A stretch of 12,091 nucleotides of DNA from Candidatus Woesearchaeota archaeon (lineage in GTDB: Archaea > Nanobdellota > Nanobdellia > Woesearchaeales > GW2011-AR4): assembly GCA_016185875.1 (NCBI GenBank), contig JACPMS010000045.1, positions 1 to 12,091 on the forward strand, read 5' to 3'. The position numbers were made by a program, and so were the translations under genes. The notes below the pieces were generated by a model, which ran no database searches, had not been told where the DNA came from, and saw only the letters and a program-made list of their open reading frames with translations. Positions 5,215 through 12,091 of this stretch are shown here, piece by piece (position 1 is the first letter of the stretch; the number at the start of each line of letters is the position of its first letter).

Positions 5215-7632
5215 TTAGAACCCAACCTCAATCTCTAAATCATTTTCAGTCTTTTTGCCTCTTGTCGGCTCAAATACAATGTGCTCTGCTGTTGTTGCTG
5301 CCCTTATTTCTGCTTCAATGCTGTCAAAATCCTTTTCCTCAATTTTTGCTTTTATTGTAAGTTTTTTTACTGGAGTTTTCAATGACAGTTGTTTTTCTGA
5401 TTTCTGCTTTCTCACAAACTCAACAACCTTAACTACAAAATCGCCAATATGCTCTGCATGCTCGTCAATCATGCTGATGTCCGGCCATTTACAAATGTGA
5501 ATTGATTTTATTTTTTCATGATTTTTATAATATAACTGATACAATTCTTCTGTAATGAACGGCATGATTGGTGCCATTAACTTAATGATTGTCAATAAAG
5601 TATGAAACAAAGAATATTGCGCTGACAGTCTTGCCTCTTTTCCTCTTTTGCCAGCATTATACAATCTGTCTTTGATTATTTCAAGATAGTTGTCGCAAAA
5701 AACGTGCCAGAAGAAAGTTTCAGCCTCAAGCTTTGTATGGGAGTACTCATAATCAATAAAATTTTCTGTGCTTTCCTTTACAACCTTGCTTAGCTTGGAT
5801 AAAATCCACCTGTCCATCACTTCAAGCTTTGCCGGCTTTTCTAAATTATAATCAGAAAGGTGCATAAAGGCGAATTTTGAAGCATTCCATATTTTTGTTG
5901 AAAACTTGCTGCCTGTAACCAGGTCTTTCTCCTGGAAAGGCAAATCATCTCCAAGCCTTGAGCCAGCCGCCCAAAATCTTAATGAATCTGCAGAGTACTT
6001 TGCAATCATCTCCCTTGGGTCAATTATGTTTCCTTTGCTCTTGCTCATCTTCTTTCCCTTCGGGTCAAGAGCCCAGCCGGAAATCATTGCATTCTGCCAG
6101 GGAATTTTCTTATGGTGGAAATAGCTTTTTACGACAGTATTGAAAAGCCAGAAAGTGATGATATCATGGGCTTGCGGCCTCAAGCTCATTGGGTGCAGTT
6201 TCTTGAATATTTTTTTATCTTTAAAAAGCTCAATTGCAATGTCCGGCGTCAATGAAGAGGTTGCCCATGTGTCCAAGACATCCTTCTCGCCTATAAACAC
6301 ATTTGAGCCGCATCTGCACTTCTTTAGCGGCATATCTACAAGCGGGTCAACTGGTAATTGCTTTTCATCTGCAGCAATGATCTCATTGCATTTCCTGCAG
6401 TACCATACAGGGATTGGAATGCCAAAATGCCTCTGCCTTGAAATGTTCCAGTCCCATTTCAATCCCTTAATCCAGTTTTCATACCTTGCTTTCATATGCT
6501 CAGGATACCACTTGATTTTGCGTCCATATTCTATGAATTCATCCTTCAAGTCAAGGTACCTGATAAACCACTGGTCTGTTATCAATATCTCAATATCAGT
6601 TTCGCATCTCTCGTGCACATTAACAACATGCCTTATCGGCTCCAGCTTTGCAATTCTTCCTTCTTCCTGCAACGCCTTGATAACTGCTTCCCGTGCTTTC
6701 TTTACATGCAATCCTTTAAACCTGCCAGCTTTCTCATTCAAGATTCCATCCTTGTTCAGAATTTCAATCGGCTCAATGTTAAATTCCTCCATCCACTTCA
6801 CATCATCCATGTCGCCAAAAGTGCAGTGATAAACAATGCCAGAGCCGAACTCCATGTCAACATCCTTGTTTGCTGTTATTTTGACTTCCCTGTCTGAGAA
6901 TGGGATTTTTGCCTTTGCTCCAATTAGATGCTTGAATCTTTTGTCATCCGGATGAATATGAATTGCCACACAAGCCGGCAGTAACTCTGGCCTTGTTGTT
7001 GCAATTGTGATTTGCTCTCCTAAGCTCGTGTCAAATTTCATGTACACAAGTTTGCTTTCTCTCTCATTGTCTTTCATTTCCACCTGAGCAATTGCAGTCT
7101 GGCATTCAGGGCACCACACAAATGGCGCTCTTTTCCTGTAAATCCTGCCCATTTTGTAAAGCTCAACAAAAGAGCGCTGGGAAATCTCTTGGCAGTGCTG
7201 GTCAATAGTTGTGTAAAAAATGCTGAAATCTGCGCTTATGCCTATCCTTTTCCAGTCATAAACAAAATCAGGCCTTATTTCCTTTAAAGTTTTCAGGCAC
7301 AAATCAACAAACTCCTTTCTTTTCATGAACTGCCCCTTGACATTTTTCATCTTCTCTATCATCCTTTCTGTTGCCAAGCCATTGTCATCTGTGCCGAAAG
7401 GATAGAATATGTTTTTTCCAAGCATTCTCTGGAATCTTACAACAAAATCCTGCTGAGAATAAGAAAAAGAATGGCCAAGGTGCATTTTGCCAGAGACTGT
7501 TGGTGGCGGAGTGTCAACTGAATATATTTCTGCTTTGCTGTTTGGGTCAAAAGCATAGATTTTTTCCTTCTCCCAGAACTCAAGCCACTTTATTTCAGCT
7601 TCTTTTGGATTGTAGTTTTTTGGCAGTTGCAT
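5215..7632 (-). CDS. valS: Valyl-tRNA synthetase
   Basis: Class Ia synthetase that charges tRNA-Val with valine. The 805 residues make it shorter than bacterial ValRS, consistent with lacking the long C-terminal coiled-coil arm. The catalytic HIGH-type motif is HLGH (51-54), after the conserved PPPTVSGKM. KMSKS is at 528-532. The CP1 editing domain, which hydrolyses mischarged Thr-tRNA, carries ATTRPE (211-216) and follows WCPEC (173-177). A zinc-ribbon-like pair is at CRKC (412-415) and CRCG (439-442). The insertion ends near DTWATSSLTP, and the helical anticodon-binding domain occupies about 600-760. The ATG at 7632 agrees with the conserved N-terminus and with a box A 24-33 bases upstream, so the mRNA is probably leaderless. 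All motifs are intact. Confidence 0.97.
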   Translation of the reverse strand: MQLPKNYNPKEAEIKWLEFWEKEKIYAFDPNSKAEIYSVDTPPPTVSGKMHLGHSFSYSQQDFVVRFQRMLGKNIFYPFGTDDNGLATERMIEKMKNVKGQFMKRKEFVDLCLKTLKEIRPDFVYDWKRIGISADFSIFYTTIDQHCQEISQRSFVELYKMGRIYRKRAPFVWCPECQTAIAQVEMKDNERESKLVYMKFDTSLGEQITIATTRPELLPACVAIHIHPDDKRFKHLIGAKAKIPFSDREVKITANKDVDMEFGSGIVYHCTFGDMDDVKWMEEFNIEPIEILNKDGILNEKAGRFKGLHVKKAREAVIKALQEEGRIAKLEPIRHVVNVHERCETDIEILITDQWFIRYLDLKDEFIEYGRKIKWYPEHMKARYENWIKGLKWDWNISRQRHFGIPIPVWYCRKCNEIIAADEKQLPVDPLVDMPLKKCRCGSNVFIGEKDVLDTWATSSLTPDIAIELFKDKKIFKKLHPMSLRPQAHDIITFWLFNTVVKSYFHHKKIPWQNAMISGWALDPKGKKMSKSKGNIIDPREMIAKYSADSLRFWAAGSRLGDDLPFQEKDLVTGSKFSTKIWNASKFAFMHLSDYNLEKPAKLEVMDRWILSKLSKVVKESTENFIDYEYSHTKLEAETFFWHVFCDNYLEIIKDRLYNAGKRGKEARLSAQYSLFHTLLTIIKLMAPIMPFITEELYQLYYKNHEKIKSIHICKWPDISMIDEHAEHIGDFVVKVVEFVRKQKSEKQLSLKTPVKKLTIKAKIEEKDFDSIEAEIRAATTAEHIVFEPTRGKKTENDLEIEVGF

Positions 7633-7656
7633 TATTAATAGATGGTTTTTGGTTTA

Positions 7657-7665
7657 GTATTTAAA
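7657..7665 (-). promoter_or_regulatory. Box A for valS
   Basis: TTTAAATAC on the minus strand lies about 24-33 bases before the valS ATG, matching the leaderless spacing seen elsewhere in the window. Confidence 0.65.
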
Positions 7666-7704
7666 TGTTTAATTATTGCTATTAAGAATCACGGGCATTA
7701 TTTC

Positions 7705-8919
7705 CTATTTAGCCTTATTTTTCAGCCACTCAACCTCTTCTTCATTCAAATCTAAATAATTTATGACATTATTTCTCATTTCCTTGTTCCTGAAAATTAT
7801 GGGCAAGTAGGGCATTGTGCTTTTTAGTATTTCTTTTTTTGAGGAATGCGTTTTTGATGCAATTTTTCCAGCAATATCCTTCTTTTTTGCTAGCCTCTGG
7901 TTGGCCCACCATAACTTTAGTATTCTGCCAGTTGGCTTGTACGCAACCAATTGCCTGTATTTTTCCTTCTTTGCAGATGCAATTCCTGCTGTGATTAAGG
8001 CGTTGATGTAGACCAAAAACCTGTAATGCTGCCACCTCCTTATTCTCCTGTTAAAAACATCTGCCTTGCTCAGCATTTCGTATGCTTTTGCAAGGTCTTC
8101 TGGCTTTGTATACTCCTTTGGCAGGTTTTCATCAATCCACAATAATTGCTCGTCTAAATCCTCCCCAACATTGTCAAAAGCAGATATTGCAATTTTCAAG
8201 TCGGTTGTCTTGAATATCTTGTTTAAGGCTGTCATTATGTTGTCTGTTTTGTTCCTGTCTGCCAATTCCTCAAGGCTTTCCTTTGTCAGCTCCTTTTTAT
8301 CCTGAGCCAATGCCTGCAAGTCATTTATGGCAGCCCTTGCATCTCCGCCTGCCCTTCTTGACAAAGCTTTGAGGATGTCTTCCTCATATTTTATTTTTTC
8401 ATGCTCGCAAATTCTTTTCAGTATTTTAAAAATTGACAGGTAATCAAGCTGCTTGAATTCAATTATATTTGATTTGCTTCTTAAAGAGCTGAACTTATTG
8501 TCAAACGGATTTGTTGCTGTCAGTATTATTGGAAATGCCGAATCCTCAATAAGCTTTGTTATTGCCTGTATTCCGCCTCTGTCCTCGTGCCCGGACAAGC
8601 CATCTATTTCATCAACGAGAATTACCTTTCCTTTCGCAAAAAGGCTTCTTTGTTTTATGGCATTGCCGACCTTGAGGTTTATTTGCTCTGCATTGCGAAA
8701 CTCGCTTGCATTCACCTCAACTACCTCAAAACCCAGTTCATTTGCAATCGCATAAATACAGCTTGTTTTTCCTGTACCACTTGAGCCGTATATCAAAGCA
8801 GAATTCTTTTTCTCTTTTGAAAAATTAACTATAAAATTCCTTAATTGTATTACAACATCATCCTGCCCAATTAATTCCTTTGTTGTTTTTGGGATGTACT
8901 TGTGTATTAAAGGCTGCAT
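7705..8919 (-). CDS. rfcL: Replication factor C large subunit (clamp loader)
   Basis: AAA+ ATPase that, with RfcS, opens the PCNA ring and loads it on primed DNA. The N-terminus MQPLIHKYIPKTTKELIGQ is typical of RfcL. Walker A is GSSGTGKT (45-52), Walker B LVDEID (101-106), sensor I TATN (134-137), and GGDARAAIND (191-200) lies in the lid domain around sensor II. The collar and C-terminal region fill about 240-404. I chose ATG 8919 over an in-frame TTG at 8925, because ATG gives the expected N-terminus and a TTAATAAA box A lies at -31 to -24. The 404 residues are at the short end for the family. The C-terminus (EEVEWLKNKAK) has no recognisable PIP box (Q..h..FF), which many archaeal RfcL proteins carry. 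No rfcS is in the window. Confidence 0.93.
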   Translation of the reverse strand: MQPLIHKYIPKTTKELIGQDDVVIQLRNFIVNFSKEKKNSALIYGSSGTGKTSCIYAIANELGFEVVEVNASEFRNAEQINLKVGNAIKQRSLFAKGKVILVDEIDGLSGHEDRGGIQAITKLIEDSAFPIILTATNPFDNKFSSLRSKSNIIEFKQLDYLSIFKILKRICEHEKIKYEEDILKALSRRAGGDARAAINDLQALAQDKKELTKESLEELADRNKTDNIMTALNKIFKTTDLKIAISAFDNVGEDLDEQLLWIDENLPKEYTKPEDLAKAYEMLSKADVFNRRIRRWQHYRFLVYINALITAGIASAKKEKYRQLVAYKPTGRILKLWWANQRLAKKKDIAGKIASKTHSSKKEILKSTMPYLPIIFRNKEMRNNVINYLDLNEEEVEWLKNKAK

Positions 8920-8942
8920 AGTCAAATAGTAGAATTTATTGT

Positions 8943-8950
8943 TTTATTAA
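8943..8950 (-). promoter_or_regulatory. Box A for rfcL
   Basis: TTAATAAA on the minus strand at -31 to -24 from the ATG at 8919. It lies in a 103-base divergent promoter region shared with the transporter gene. Confidence 0.5.
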
Positions 8951-8991
8951 GTTATTGCTTCAAAATAATGTCATCACTCTATAATCAAAAA

Positions 8992-8999
8992 ATTTAAAT
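8992..8999 (+). promoter_or_regulatory. Box A for the transporter gene
   Basis: ATTTAAAT at exactly -31 to -24 from the ATG at 9023, preceded by A-rich sequence that could serve as the BRE. This predicts a leaderless mRNA. Confidence 0.6.
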
Positions 9000-9022
9000 T
9001 AGATGCTGCGTTATCCCCTGAA

Positions 9023-10468
9023 ATGAGCAGCAACTCAAGGTTCTTTTTTGTTCTAGTGCCTTTGGGAGCAGCTATCGGGCTTGGCAGCATATGGCTTTAT
9101 CCATATTACTCGTACATCTATGGGGGCTTATTCTTAATCCCTTACACCATTGCTTTGTTTATTTTGGGTTTTCCATTGCTTATGCTTGAGTTCTCAGCAG
9201 GGCAATACTTCAATAAGAACATTGTGGATTTGTTTGCCTCGATAAAAAAATGGTTCAGCGGCATCGGCTGGCTTATGGTTTTCAATGCATTTATAGTCAT
9301 GAGCTTTTATGCTGTTGTGCTTTCATGGCATGTCATTTATTTTTTTGTGTCTTTTGGAATGCAGTGGAAAAAAGACGCTAGTACATATTTTTTTAACAAT
9401 GTCCTGCAGGTTTCACATGGTTTCAGGAATTTTACCCAGTTTTCATTGCCTGGTTTTATTGCGCTGATTTTGGCATGGGTCTTGCTGTTCTTCTGCATAA
9501 GAAACGGCTTTGACAGCCTCAAGAAATGGTTTTTAGCAATCACCGCTGTATTTGCATTCCTAATGCTCTTGTTTTTGATGTACTCATTGACGCTTGAGAA
9601 CGCACTAAGCGGCATTTACGCTTTCTTAAAGCCGGATTTGAAAAGCCTCGTCAAGCTTGATGTCTGGGTTGCTGCCTTTTCCTTGGCTGCAGTGTCATTG
9701 GGATTGTCTTTTGGAATAATGCACGCTGCAGCAAAAAAATTTGGGAAGGGATTCATTTCAGGAGCATCATTTATTGTGCTGGTTTTTGAAATTCTGACGG
9801 GCATAGCTGTCGGCTTTATTTTATTCGGGATTTTGGGATTCTTGAGCGCAAGGCAGGGCATTGGCTTTGGCAACCTTGTTTTTTCGGATTTCGGCTCTTC
9901 ATTCACGATTCTGGCCAGCGCATTGCCATATTTTTACAAGCCAACATTGCTAAGCCTTTTGTTTTTTTTATTTTTATCCATCTTTTTCGTACTTGGGACG
10001 GCTTCCCTGGCATGCTCAATATGCACTATTTTGGCTGATAAATTAAAAACAAAACAGAGGAATGCAGCAGTCATTGCAGCTGGCTTTGGATTCTTGTTTG
10101 GATTGCTGTTCATCATAAAACCCGGATATTATATAATGGACATTGCAAGCCATTTTGCCTATTACAACATTTTGACTGCAATTTTGCTTGAGGCCCTTGC
10201 TGTTGGGTGGTTTTTTGATGCGCAGAAAATAGCAGATTTCATTAATCAACATTCTGTTTTAAAAATAGGCGCATTATGGAAGTTTGCTGTAAAATACACG
10301 ACTCCATTGATTTTATTGCTGCTGCTGTTCTTCCAGTTAAAATCGGATTTTCTGGTTAATTATGGAAATTATCCTTGGCTGGCTGTGCTTATTTTTGGAG
10401 TCGGAATTGTTGCTGCTCCGGTTATTGCTGCATTTTTAATGCCTCAGAGGGTATTTGACAGGCAATAA
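9023..10468 (+). CDS. Sodium:neurotransmitter symporter (NSS/SNF) family transporter
   Basis: A polytopic membrane protein of 481 residues with about 11-12 hydrophobic helices. The N-terminus carries the NSS TM1-TM2 signature: PLGAAIGLGSIW (13-24), then GGLFLIPYTIALF (34-46), GFPLLMLEFSAGQ (49-61). An unwound TM6-like segment reads SLAAVSLGLSFG (about 220-231). The family (LeuT, TnaT) imports amino acids with Na+. The Arg that follows the TM1 unwound region in LeuT (Arg30, extracellular gate) is Leu25 here (GSIWLYPY where LeuT has GNFLRFP), so substrate or gating may differ; aromatic residues Trp24 and Tyr26 flank it. The protein is slightly shorter than typical members. Amino-acid uptake fits a genome with limited biosynthesis, but the substrate cannot be read from sequence. 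Confidence 0.88.
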   Translation: MSSNSRFFFVLVPLGAAIGLGSIWLYPYYSYIYGGLFLIPYTIALFILGFPLLMLEFSAGQYFNKNIVDLFASIKKWFSGIGWLMVFNAFIVMSFYAVVLSWHVIYFFVSFGMQWKKDASTYFFNNVLQVSHGFRNFTQFSLPGFIALILAWVLLFFCIRNGFDSLKKWFLAITAVFAFLMLLFLMYSLTLENALSGIYAFLKPDLKSLVKLDVWVAAFSLAAVSLGLSFGIMHAAAKKFGKGFISGASFIVLVFEILTGIAVGFILFGILGFLSARQGIGFGNLVFSDFGSSFTILASALPYFYKPTLLSLLFFLFLSIFFVLGTASLACSICTILADKLKTKQRNAAVIAAGFGFLFGLLFIIKPGYYIMDIASHFAYYNILTAILLEALAVGWFFDAQKIADFINQHSVLKIGALWKFAVKYTTPLILLLLLFFQLKSDFLVNYGNYPWLAVLIFGVGIVAAPVIAAFLMPQRVFDRQ

Positions 10469-10480
10469 AAAATTATACTC

Positions 10481-10512
10481 ACACACAGAATTTATTAAGT
10501 ATTGCTGTGTGT
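10481..10512. repeat. Inverted repeat in the convergent gap (1)
   Basis: ACACACAG (10481-10488) pairs perfectly with CTGTGTGT (10505-10512) around a 16-base AT-rich loop, 12 bases after the transporter stop. It may be a transcription-end structure for the plus-strand gene. Confidence 0.5.
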
Positions 10513-10517
10513 TCGTT

Positions 10518-10569
10518 ATAGTCAACAACAAATCATACATAACACCTAATTACTTTGTTGGTTGACTAT
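10518..10569. repeat. Inverted repeat in the convergent gap (2)
   Basis: A 15-base left arm (10518-10532, ATAGTCAAC then AACAAA) pairs with a 16-base right arm (10554-10569) with a single extra G, around a 21-base loop. It lies between the 3' ends of the transporter and E2 genes. It could be a bidirectional terminator, an mRNA 3' stabiliser, or a small element; no ORF is present. The rest of 10570-10627 shows nothing I can assign. Confidence 0.6.
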
Positions 10570-10627
10570 ATTTATGAACTTTGGAAGTTTCTGAAGGAAT
10601 GGAAATTAACACTTCATCAAGCTTTAA

Positions 10628-11956
10628 TCACTTAAACTCGCACAATTCCAATCTTACTATCAAATCCATCATGAACCTTGCAGCCTGAGCCCCATCCACA
10701 ACCCTGTGGTCATATGTCAATGACAAAGGAAGCATTTTTCTTATCTCAACCTTTCCGCTCTTTGCAACCGGCTTTTCCATGATTCTGCCAATTCCAAGAA
10801 TCGCGCTTTCAGGATAATTGATTATTGGCGTGAAGAATTGGACTCCAACAGAGCCAAGGTTTGAAACTGTGAATGTGCCTCCTTTAATGTCCATTAAGTT
10901 TATTTTCCTGCTTCTTGCATCATTAGCCAGCTTTTCAATTTCCTTTGCTATTGTCTTGATGTCTTTTCCAGCAGCTCCCTTTATTACAGGCACCATCAAG
11001 CCTTCTTCTGTGTCAACTGCAACTCCGATATTGTAATATTTTTTAAGCACAATATCTTCTCCCTCAAGAGAGGCATTAAGGTAGGGATGCTCCTGCAGGC
11101 ACAAAGCAGCTGCTTTCACAATATAAGGCATGAAAGTAAGCTTTATACCTTCTTTCTCAAAATCCTTTTTTTCTTTCTCCCTTAGTTCAGCAAGCTCAGT
11201 GACATCAAATTCATGCATGTTTGTCAATTGCGCTGCTGTGAAGATTGATTCTGCCATTTTTGCTGCAACTGCCTTCTTTATGCCGTGCAAAGGCACTCTG
11301 TCAATGTAGCCAAAAAAGTCGTATTTTCTCGTGACTTTTATACTGCTTGGAGCAGGCTCTTCTTTTTTAGCTGCACCAGAAGCTTTCTGCACGTCCTCAA
11401 TTGCAATCCTTCCATCAGCTCCTGTTCCTTTAATTTTGCTTAAGTCAACGTTAAGCTGCTTTGCAAGGTTCCTGACTGCCGGAGTTGCTAAAATTGAAGG
11501 CTCTTGAATTGCTGGCTTTGCTTCTTTTTTTATTGCTGCCAATGGCTTTACATCCTTTGCCTCTTCCAGAAATCCAACAACAGAGCCTGTGTAGGGAACA
11601 ACGCTTTTAGCTTCTTTTTTTGCTTCCTTCTTTTCCACCAAAGTTGGTGCCGGACTTGCTTCGCGCACTTCTGCTTTTTTTGCCTCCATGTGCTTTTTTA
11701 CATCTTCCTCTGTCTCATGCTCCTCAAGAATTGTGACCATTGTCTCGCCTACATGGATAATGCCGCCAGCAGGCACATGAAGCTTCAGAATTTTGCCTGA
11801 CTTTGGAGATGGCATTTCCACAATTGCCTTGTCAGTTTCAATCTCGCCAAGAGGCTGGTCAGCTTTTATCTTGTCGCCTTCCTTGACAAACCACTTTTGG
11901 ATTTCACCCTCATGGATTCCTTCGCCAACATCCGGAAACTTGAATTCGTAAGGCAT
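10628..11956 (-). CDS. Dihydrolipoamide acyltransferase, E2 of a 2-oxoacid dehydrogenase complex
   Basis: The E2 core enzyme transfers the acyl group from E1-lipoate to CoA (acetyl-CoA if the partner is pyruvate dehydrogenase). Domains are complete in 442 residues. The lipoyl domain (1-79) has the lipoylated lysine at 43 in IETDKAIVEM. A Lys/Glu/Ala-rich linker follows, then the peripheral-subunit-binding domain (about 154-190, ILATPAVRNLAKQLN...GTGADGRI), a second linker, and the catalytic domain (from about 215). The active site is His417-Arg-Val-Val-Asp421-Gly (YDHRVVDGAQAARF). The ATG at 11956 begins directly at the lipoyl fold. Pyruvate versus branched-chain specificity cannot be decided; E1 and E3 are not in the window and may lie to the right, upstream on this strand. 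The promoter match at -31 to -24 is weak. Confidence 0.95.
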   Translation of the reverse strand: MPYEFKFPDVGEGIHEGEIQKWFVKEGDKIKADQPLGEIETDKAIVEMPSPKSGKILKLHVPAGGIIHVGETMVTILEEHETEEDVKKHMEAKKAEVREASPAPTLVEKKEAKKEAKSVVPYTGSVVGFLEEAKDVKPLAAIKKEAKPAIQEPSILATPAVRNLAKQLNVDLSKIKGTGADGRIAIEDVQKASGAAKKEEPAPSSIKVTRKYDFFGYIDRVPLHGIKKAVAAKMAESIFTAAQLTNMHEFDVTELAELREKEKKDFEKEGIKLTFMPYIVKAAALCLQEHPYLNASLEGEDIVLKKYYNIGVAVDTEEGLMVPVIKGAAGKDIKTIAKEIEKLANDARSRKINLMDIKGGTFTVSNLGSVGVQFFTPIINYPESAILGIGRIMEKPVAKSGKVEIRKMLPLSLTYDHRVVDGAQAARFMMDLIVRLELCEFK

Positions 11957-11996
11957 TTTATTGTTTGGTTTTTGTTCTTAATTCGATTATTCAATC

Positions 11997-12013
11997 CGCT
12001 CGCTGTCGCTCGC
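11997..12013. repeat. Short direct repeat CGCTCGC x2
   Basis: CGCTCGC occurs twice, separated by TGT, upstream of the E2 gene. The minus-strand form GCGAGCG shares its core with the GC-rich motif around 2124-2146. Confidence 0.5.
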
Positions 12014-12027
12014 AAATTTTTGTGCTT

Positions 12028-12057
12028 GGCAAAAATCTTCTGCCATTGATTTTTGCC
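12028..12057. repeat. Perfect 10-bp inverted repeat at the right edge
   Basis: GGCAAAAATC (12028-12037) pairs perfectly with GATTTTTGCC (12048-12057) around a 10-base loop, in a 135-base stretch with no ORF. It could be a transcription-end structure for a gene beyond the window or part of a dispersed repeat. A further CCGA/TCGG stem follows at about 12061-12075. Confidence 0.5.
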
Positions 12058-12091
12058 TCGCCGATTTATATTCGGGGGCTGAGCGAATGCG

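Noticed and set aside
6140..6829. 229-aa ORF opposite valS, and other antisense ORFs inside valS, rfcL and E2
   Set aside because: They lie opposite strongly conserved genes with intact motifs and show Cys/Ser/Phe-rich composition typical of antisense frames.
8920..8925. TTG 8925 as the rfcL start
   Set aside because: ATG 8919 gives the conserved N-terminus and good box A spacing; TTG adds only two residues.
1..12091. CRISPR array, transposon, prophage or toxin-antitoxin system
   Set aside because: No regularly spaced repeats, transposase, integrase or recognisable toxin/antitoxin motifs are visible on either strand.

Overview
The window looks archaeal and most likely comes from a reduced DPANN-type genome (Woesearchaeota/Pacearchaeota-like). 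The lineage is an inference. What the sequence shows is an archaeal clamp-loader large subunit (RfcL), archaeal box A promoters about 24-31 bases upstream of start codons (mostly leaderless transcripts), oligo-T terminators without GC-rich stems, AT-rich coding sequence using AGA/AGG arginine codons, and a tRNA interrupted by bulge-helix-bulge (BHB) introns, which are an archaeal hallmark. No transposase, integrase or CRISPR array is visible.

Layout. 1-1860 (+): the 3' part of a large membrane-anchored surface-type protein, cut by the left edge. 1861-2673: no large gene, but dense small features: a 28-codon leaderless ORF, a 49-codon ORF with a strong Shine-Dalgarno, a 13-codon cysteine-rich mini-ORF exactly placed behind a box A, and a tRNA-Cys(GCA) gene whose 73 mature bases are spread over 249 bp by four BHB introns (positions 8/9, 30/31, 37/38 and 59/60). 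2674-4541 (+): cysS (cysteinyl-tRNA synthetase), followed 11 bases later by an unrecognised 151-aa gene in the same operon. 4655-5137 (-): an unrecognised 160-aa protein. 5215-7632 (-): valS. 7705-8919 (-): rfcL. 9023-10468 (+): a divergent sodium:neurotransmitter-symporter-family transporter. 10469-10627: a convergent gap with two inverted repeats. 10628-11956 (-): lipoate-dependent acyltransferase E2 of a 2-oxoacid dehydrogenase complex. 11957-12091: a non-coding edge with repeats.

How the genes fit together. The most coherent block is 2251-4074: a mini-ORF with four Cys codons among 13, then tRNA-Cys, then the synthetase that charges it. This suggests a cysteine-charging locus, possibly with translation-coupled control of tRNA-Cys and cysS expression; the regulatory part is a hypothesis. 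valS, rfcL, the transporter and the E2 gene are separate transcription units, each with its own box A.

The strongest unusual signal is the four-intron tRNA-Cys. Each proposed excision follows the 3-nt bulge / 4-bp helix / 3-nt bulge rule closely. Together they restore a standard cloverleaf with T8, A9, G15-C48, an AGCGG/CCGCT anticodon stem, a GCA anticodon and U73, the cysteine identity base.
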